Assembly: GCA_017471185.1 (NCBI GenBank)
Contig: JAFUVZ010000049.1
Location: 17,429 to 81,428, forward strand
Length of the DNA: 64,000 nt
From: Bacteroidaceae bacterium
Lineage (GTDB): Bacteria; Bacteroidota; Bacteroidia; Bacteroidales; Bacteroidaceae
Direction: 5' to 3'
The notes under the pieces are model-generated. The model was not told the DNA's origin. It was given only the letters and a program-made list of their open reading frames with translations, and did no database searches. A program made the position numbers and the translations under genes. Shown piece after piece: positions 59,043 through 64,000 of the stretch (its first letter is position 1; the number at the start of each line of letters is the position of its first letter).

Positions 59043-59050
59043 CAAAGATA
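59043..59050 (-). promoter_or_regulatory. -7 box of tamB
   Basis: Minus strand TATCTTTG between the MATE gene and tamB, 20 nt before ATG 59023. It suggests tamB-tamL can be transcribed apart from the genes upstream. Confidence 0.5.
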
Positions 59051-59074
59051 GTATTTTTTCTTATATCACACGCC

Positions 59075-60415
59075 TCAATCACATTTTTTATGATTAATCG
59101 TGTGCCTATATCGCAGCCAGAACATCAAGCCAGCACTGGTGAGTCCGAACGGGAATGACATCCACACGCCTACCAATCCCCAGTCGAGCACGATGGCGAA
59201 GACATAGCAGAGCGGCAAGGAGATGACAAAATAAGCGATGAAAGCGAACATGATGACAGGCTTCACATCGGCTATACCTCGCAAGGCGTTGGAGAAAGTA
59301 ATCTGCAGTCCGTCACCAAACTGATAGATGACAAAAGGGACAAAGAGTGAGGCGACCATAGCCGTAACCTCAGGATTGCCGCTCGTAAACCATCCTCCGA
59401 TATCCTGGTAAAAGAGAAGCAATATGCCTGTCAGCACCACCTCCAGCAGAATCATGAGGTGAAATCCTGCATTGACGGTGCGTTTCACATTCCTGATATC
59501 CTTGGTTCCCATAAAGTTGCTCACTCGTACCGCTACAGCTGCTCCCAACCCATAGTAAATCATGAACGTGAATTGCGAGATGGTGAGCATCACCTGGTGT
59601 GAAGCCAGCTGCAAGGCTCCCAACCAGCCGACCATGATAGCTGTAAGACTGAAAGAAGCGGTCTCCATACCCATCTGTAAGCCTACAGGCCAACCCAACA
59701 GATTGAGCTGTTTAAAGAGCATGGCCGTATCTTGCTTCATCCAGAATCCCTGACGATAGACGGCATACTTTGGATGGAAGGCAAAGAGGCAGGTATAGAC
59801 CAGCACCATAAGGATACGCGAGAAGAGCGTACTATAGCCTGCGCCCACCAAACCCAGTTCAGGGAAGCCGAAATGTCCGAATATCAGCACATAGTTGCCC
59901 AAGATATTCAGGGCATTGCCTCCTAACAGAATCCACATGGCAACATGTGTCTGCGTGATGCTGTCAGTAAACTGCTTGAAAGCATTGAACAGCATGACGA
60001 AAGGCAGGGTTGACAGCAAAATAAGGTAATACGACTTGATGAGGGGGAGCAAATCGGCTGGCTGGCCCATGAGGTCGATATTTAGATAGAATACAGCCAT
60101 AACGAGCATGAGCAACGCTGCCAACAGAAGATTTGCCAATATGCTGACACGCAGCGACTGACCTGATTTCTGTCTTTCTCCCTTGCCGAAGAATCCTCCA
60201 GAAACAGGAACTAACCCATAGCTGAATCCTGTGCCAAAGAGAATGCAGAGGTTAAATAAACTGTTGTCAAACGCTGCAGCACCAAGCTCAAAGGCATCAT
60301 GACTGCCGATCATGAAGGTATCGGCGAAACTCAAGATGATGATGCCTAACTGACCTACCGCAATAGGCAGCCCGAGCAGAGTCAACGACTTGTAGTCTGC
60401 AATATATCCTTTCAT
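59075..60415 (-). CDS. MATE-family efflux transporter
   Basis: 446 residues, about 12 transmembrane helices in two MatE halves (LTLLGLPIAVGQLGIIILSF at the start; LLGWPVGLQMGMETASFSLT in the second half). MATE proteins expel organic cations or drugs with Na+ or H+. The substrate is unknown. The start overlaps the stop of the M16 peptidase gene by 4 nt, so it is part of the same operon. Confidence 0.93.
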   Translation of the reverse strand: MKGYIADYKSLTLLGLPIAVGQLGIIILSFADTFMIGSHDAFELGAAAFDNSLFNLCILFGTGFSYGLVPVSGGFFGKGERQKSGQSLRVSILANLLLAALLMLVMAVFYLNIDLMGQPADLLPLIKSYYLILLSTLPFVMLFNAFKQFTDSITQTHVAMWILLGGNALNILGNYVLIFGHFGFPELGLVGAGYSTLFSRILMVLVYTCLFAFHPKYAVYRQGFWMKQDTAMLFKQLNLLGWPVGLQMGMETASFSLTAIMVGWLGALQLASHQVMLTISQFTFMIYYGLGAAVAVRVSNFMGTKDIRNVKRTVNAGFHLMILLEVVLTGILLLFYQDIGGWFTSGNPEVTAMVASLFVPFVIYQFGDGLQITFSNALRGIADVKPVIMFAFIAYFVISLPLCYVFAIVLDWGLVGVWMSFPFGLTSAGLMFWLRYRHTINHKKCD

Positions 60416-61644
60416 TGTTTTGCGTAATATAAGACAGAAGCGTTATCTTCGCGAAACAGTTCGCCAGCAACCGTCAACAGCTGGTCCTGACTAACCGACT
60501 GGTATTTCTCCAGCTCTTCATCAATCAATTCCGCCTTACCATTCAATTCAAACCACGCCAATCGGAAAGCCAGCCGCTGATAATTGATTCGTCCGAAAGT
60601 CTGAACAGACTCGTATTTATTCTTTACCTTCTGCAGTTCATATTCATCCACAGCCTGAGTCATCAGCAACCGCAATTCCTTCCATACGGCTTCCTCTGCC
60701 TGTGGCAACGTGACACCGGAAGCGAGCTTCCCCTTAATATCAAGCAATCCGGCATCACGGGTTCCAGTCAGGGGGGCATCGATGGCAGAAAAAACCTTCT
60801 GCTCGTGTACCAGCCTCTGTCTCAATCTGCTTGAGTCACCATTACTGAGAATATCTGAAAGCACATCGCAAACATATAGGTCGGGATGCATACAGCCTGG
60901 CGAATGGAAAGACATATAAAGGGCATCCTGGGTAACAGGACGATTCACTTCCAGCCTACGCTGCACGGTCTGCTTGGGTTCTTTCGGCATATTCCTCTGA
61001 TATGCCGGTCCTGCAGGAATTTCTCCAAACCATTTCTCCACCAGGCTGATAACCTCATCCCACTCCACGTTTCCCGTTACAGCCAAGATAGCCCGCCCTG
61101 GATTGTAAAAACGACTGTAGAAAGCCTTAACCTCATCAAGTGTAGCGTTTGCTATATGGCTGAGTTCTCTTCCTATGACTGGCCATCTGTAAGGATGTGC
61201 CTGATAAGCAAGGGGTAGCAACAGATGCGTCACGTCGCCATAAGGAAGATTTAAAACGCGTTGCTTATACTCCTCCATCACCACGCTTCGCTGCACCTCA
61301 AGACTCCTGGGCGACAGGTCGAGTGACATCATGCGGTCGCTCTCCATCCAGAATGCCGTCTCTATATGATGTGCAGGCAAGGTGGAATAGAAGTTGGTCA
61401 CATCATTATTCGTGAAAGCGTTTCCCTCTCCTCCCGAACGCTGCATGGGAATATCGAAATCAGGGATGTGGGCAGTGCCACCAAACATCAGGTGCTCGAA
61501 AAGATGAGCGAATCCTGTATGATCAGGATGCTCATCCCTTGAACCAACATCATACAACACGTTAACTGCCACCATACGGGTGGCAGTATCCAGAGAGTGA
61601 ACCACCCTCAGTCCGTTATCCAATGTACATCTGTTAATCTTCAA
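60412..61644 (-). CDS. M16-family zinc metallopeptidase
   Basis: 410 residues, the single-unit form. The inverted zinc motif is HLFEH (His47, Glu50, His51), and the third ligand is Glu124 or Glu125 (VVMEEYKQR), at the expected distance. No signal peptide is seen, so it should be cytoplasmic, as for processing-peptidase-like PqqL/YmxG relatives. No non-catalytic partner gene is adjacent, so it may act as a homodimer. It overlaps the cyclophilin gene upstream by 11 nt and the MATE gene downstream by 4 nt. Confidence 0.92.
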   Translation of the reverse strand: MKINRCTLDNGLRVVHSLDTATRMVAVNVLYDVGSRDEHPDHTGFAHLFEHLMFGGTAHIPDFDIPMQRSGGEGNAFTNNDVTNFYSTLPAHHIETAFWMESDRMMSLDLSPRSLEVQRSVVMEEYKQRVLNLPYGDVTHLLLPLAYQAHPYRWPVIGRELSHIANATLDEVKAFYSRFYNPGRAILAVTGNVEWDEVISLVEKWFGEIPAGPAYQRNMPKEPKQTVQRRLEVNRPVTQDALYMSFHSPGCMHPDLYVCDVLSDILSNGDSSRLRQRLVHEQKVFSAIDAPLTGTRDAGLLDIKGKLASGVTLPQAEEAVWKELRLLMTQAVDEYELQKVKNKYESVQTFGRINYQRLAFRLAWFELNGKAELIDEELEKYQSVSQDQLLTVAGELFREDNASVLYYAKQ

Positions 61645-62455
61645 GAATAGTCACTTTCTTGATAACGACATCATCCAGTGGACGATCTGCTGTTCCTGTA
61701 GCCACATGCTGGATTTCATCCACCACATCCATACCTTCTATGACCTCACCGAATACTGTATAATCACCATCCAGATGAGGAGTACCGCCAACGGTAGTGT
61801 ATGCCTCTTTCTGCTCAGGGGTAAACTTGAACCCAGGCACGTCTTTCACTTGTTCACGAGCTTCTGCCAGAAGTTTGTCCTGCATAGCCATCAAGCCTTT
61901 TTCGTCTTTATCAGCCTGCATCTTCCGAATCTCGCTGGCGTGCTGCATAACCAATTTCCTGAATGCAGCATCTAAGACACCGTAATCTTTGCGTTTCTCA
62001 TAATTTACCAGTGTAGAGTCATTATATACAGTGCCTGTCACGATATAGAACTGGCAGCCAGAAGACTCCTTTTTAGGATTTACCTGGTCCCCCTGTCTGG
62101 CTGCTGCCAATGCGCCACGCTTGTGGAAACGTTTAGGGTAAACGAATTCAGCAGGAATGGTGTAGCCCACATCTCCATCACCCAGCTGCTGGTCTTTCGA
62201 AGCAGTCTTGGAGTTGGGGTCTCCAGCCTGTATCATAAAATCCTTGATCACACGGTGGAACAACGTTCCTTCATAAGTTCCGTCCTTAGCCAATTTCAGG
62301 AAATTAGCCTTGTGCTTTGGTGTATCATCATACAACATGACCACGATGTCACCCTTGTTAGTCTCAATTTTAACTCTTGCCATACCATCGTTATTATTAT
62401 TTGCCTTACAGCCAACCAAAGCGCAAAGGGCAAATATCATCATTAACTTACTCAT
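61634..62455 (-). CDS. Lipoprotein peptidyl-prolyl isomerase, cyclophilin type
   Basis: 273 residues with a lipoprotein signal ending at Cys16 (LVGC). The cyclophilin domain is split: the core FLKLAKDGTYEGTLFHRVIK, IQAGDPNSK and GALAAARQ occurs early, and the closing DYTVFGEVIEGMDVVDEIQ near the end. An insert of about 80 mostly helical, charged residues (about 150-230) lies between. It helps proteins fold in the periplasm or outer membrane. The insert is a feature of the Bacteroidetes form. Confidence 0.92.
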   Translation of the reverse strand: MSKLMMIFALCALVGCKANNNNDGMARVKIETNKGDIVVMLYDDTPKHKANFLKLAKDGTYEGTLFHRVIKDFMIQAGDPNSKTASKDQQLGDGDVGYTIPAEFVYPKRFHKRGALAAARQGDQVNPKKESSGCQFYIVTGTVYNDSTLVNYEKRKDYGVLDAAFRKLVMQHASEIRKMQADKDEKGLMAMQDKLLAEAREQVKDVPGFKFTPEQKEAYTTVGGTPHLDGDYTVFGEVIEGMDVVDEIQHVATGTADRPLDDVVIKKVTILED

Positions 62456-62458
62456 TGT

Positions 62459-63130
62459 CTATTGTTTTATAAAAGATGTCCATAGGCTGGTCTGGGGGAC
62501 CACAGCCTCCACTTCTATCATTACTTTCTTTACAGGATGCAGGAAACTCACCTTCCGGGCATGAAGGCAGATGCTTCCATCAGGATTAGAGCGTTCAGCC
62601 CCATACTTCAGGTCACCCTTGATAGGGCAACCGATCTTCGCCAGCTGGCAACGTATCTGATGATGCCTGCCTGTCTTCAAATCCACCTCAAGCAGGTAAT
62701 AATTGTCAGACTTGCCAATCAGTTTATAGTGCAATATAGCTTTCTTACTATCAGGCGCTTCCTTATCATAAGCATAGCTCTTGTTCTGTTTCTCGTTGCG
62801 CACAAGATAATGAACCAGCTCATCCTCTGACTTGGGAGGCATATTCTTCACAATCGCCCAATAAGTCTTCTTCACTTCACCAGTCCTGAACATCTCGCTC
62901 AATCTGCTCAACGCCTTACTGGTTCTTGCTAACACCACGATTCCACTGACAGGTCTGTCAAGCCGGTGAGGAACACCCACAAACACATTACCTGGCTTAC
63001 CGTATTTTTCCTTGATGTAAGCCTTAACGGCTTCAGACAGGGGAATATCCCCTGTCTTGTCGCCTTGTACAATCTCGCCAGCTTCCTTGCGGACGATAAT
63101 GATGTGGTTGTCTTCGTAGATAACTTCCAT
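62459..63130 (-). CDS. RluA-family pseudouridine synthase
   Basis: 223 residues. The catalytic motif HRLDRPVSGIVV carries the active-site aspartate; ETGRHHQIRCQLA-like TGRHHQIR and a KGDLKYGA segment complete the RluA core. There is no S4 domain, so it is a short RluA/C/D-type enzyme, and its RNA target (rRNA or tRNA) is not known. ATG 63130 shares its A with the fabG stop codon; a GTG one codon upstream (63133) is also in frame. Confidence 0.92.
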   Translation of the reverse strand: MEVIYEDNHIIIVRKEAGEIVQGDKTGDIPLSEAVKAYIKEKYGKPGNVFVGVPHRLDRPVSGIVVLARTSKALSRLSEMFRTGEVKKTYWAIVKNMPPKSEDELVHYLVRNEKQNKSYAYDKEAPDSKKAILHYKLIGKSDNYYLLEVDLKTGRHHQIRCQLAKIGCPIKGDLKYGAERSNPDGSICLHARKVSFLHPVKKVMIEVEAVVPQTSLWTSFIKQ

Positions 63131-63876
63131 CACATGTTCATACCACCGTCAACCTGGATAACCTGTCCAGTAACGTATGAAGACAAGTCAGAAGCCAGGA
63201 ATGTAGCCACATTTGCGATATCCTCTACCTGGCCTGCCCTGCGCAACGGGATATTCTTAATCCATTCTTTACGGACGTCATCAGGCAAAGCCTGTGTCAT
63301 TGCCGTATCAATGAATCCTGGAGCGATGGCATTCGCACGGATACCACGGCTGCCAACTTCCTGACCAATACTCTTAGCCAAAGCGATAAGTCCTGCCTTG
63401 GAAGCTGCATAGTTGCATTGACCGGCATTCCCATGCACACCTACTACAGAAGCCATATTGATGATGCTACCAGCTTTCTGGCGCAGCATCACAGGCGTTA
63501 CGGCATGAATGAAGTTAAAAGCTGACTTCAGGTTAACAGCAATTACAGCATCCCATTGCGCTTCTGTCATTCTCAACATCAAAGCATCTTTCGTGATGCC
63601 TGCGTTATTAACGAGAATATCAATTCTGCCAAAATCAGCCTGTACCTGCTTAACGAGTTCTTCTGTAGCGGCAAAGTCAGCTGCATTACTTGCATAACCC
63701 TTTACCTTCACGCCAAAGGCAGCTATTTCTTTTTCAGTAGCCAATCCGTTTTCGTCAATAACCAAATCCGTAAATGCTATATTTGCGCCCTCACTGGCAA
63801 ACTTCAGGGCAATACCCTTTCCAATGCCTCGAGCGGCACCTGTAATCAACGCTGTTTTTCCTTCTAAAAGTTTCAT
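63130..63876 (-). CDS. fabG: 3-oxoacyl-ACP reductase
   Basis: 248 residues, classical short-chain dehydrogenase. The cofactor loop GAARGIGKG (about 13-21), NNAG (90-93), and the catalytic Ser143, Tyr156 and Lys160 are all intact; it ends with VTGQVIQVDGGMNM as FabG does. It reduces 3-oxoacyl-ACP with NADPH in fatty-acid elongation. It is followed without gap by the pseudouridine synthase gene, and the gene before it ends 31 nt upstream. Confidence 0.95.
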   Translation of the reverse strand: MKLLEGKTALITGAARGIGKGIALKFASEGANIAFTDLVIDENGLATEKEIAAFGVKVKGYASNAADFAATEELVKQVQADFGRIDILVNNAGITKDALMLRMTEAQWDAVIAVNLKSAFNFIHAVTPVMLRQKAGSIINMASVVGVHGNAGQCNYAASKAGLIALAKSIGQEVGSRGIRANAIAPGFIDTAMTQALPDDVRKEWIKNIPLRRAGQVEDIANVATFLASDLSSYVTGQVIQVDGGMNM

Positions 63877-63907
63877 AACAATTATTATTTAGTTTTTTAA
63901 GATTAAT

Positions 63908-64000
63908 CTATGCTTCTAAAGTATTATCTTCTTTCACGACAGTAATCCGCAAGGCTCCTGCCAGAATATTTGCCACAATACGCTTCGCCATTGCGTCAGA
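63908..64000 (-). CDS. C-terminal end of an unidentified protein, possibly a TetR-type regulator
   Basis: Only the last 30 residues are in the window (starting SDAMAKRIVANILAGALRIT, ending in a TAG at 63908). They form an amphipathic helix and a charged tail. The position before fabG and the helical end would suit a TetR/AcrR regulator, but there is too little to identify it. Confidence 0.45.
   Translation of the reverse strand, partial: SDAMAKRIVANILAGALRITVVKEDNTLEA

Overview
The window looks like chromosome from a strictly anaerobic member of the Bacteroidales, most like Prevotella and its relatives; this placement is inferred from content, not from a search. Evidence: many genes are preceded by the Bacteroidetes promoter form (TTTG or TTG, about 20 nt, then TAnnTTTG) and few have a clear Shine-Dalgarno sequence; gene families typical of the phylum are present (fused SecDF, the lipoprotein TamL beside TamB, a DUF2807/GIN protein, ECF sigma/anti-sigma modules, OMP_b-brl outer-membrane protein); and metabolism is anaerobic (NrdD/NrdG class III ribonucleotide reductase, 2-oxoacid:ferredoxin oxidoreductase, PEP carboxykinase).

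Layout. 1-4.1 kb: partial sugar/nucleoside kinase, two tandem tRNA-Asn genes, an operon of an RsbW-like kinase, an SLC13/RCK transporter and a STAS protein, and comF. 4.3-11.6 kb: nrdDG facing topA-argS-HU. 11.8-20.6 kb: two overlapping rhomboid genes with an EEP hydrolase, secDF, tRNA-Arg, korAB. 20.7-28.8 kb: a regulatory accessory block with two ECF sigma modules on the minus strand, a small membrane protein plus a membrane-anchored LytTR regulator, and a 0.8 kb non-coding stretch rich in structure. 29-35 kb: two exported alpha/beta hydrolases, upp, pckA, a second repeat-rich gap and a lipoprotein pectate lyase. 35.1-46.9 kb: one long minus-strand unit encoding an adaptor, four MacB-type permeases, one ATPase, a TolC-like channel, an NtrC-family regulator and a sensor kinase. 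46.9-51 kb: typA, rpsO and an acyl-CoA ligase. 51.1-64 kb: a dense minus-strand run (fabG, rluA-type, cyclophilin, M16 peptidase, MATE, tamB, tamL, nucleotidyltransferase).

The most striking material is non-coding or regulatory. The efflux operon starts with a near-perfect sigma-54 promoter, matching the NtrC-type activator encoded at its far end. Arrays of 7-bp units sit just upstream of several minus-strand start codons; in one place such an array carries both the stop codon of a sigma factor and the start of its putative anti-sigma factor, in the same frame. Two intergenic regions show a 22-bp period that persists while the sequence of the unit drifts. A 222-nt interrupted inverted repeat can fold into a multi-branched RNA whose mismatches are all G-U compatible on one strand only. 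These are the best candidates for something undescribed.
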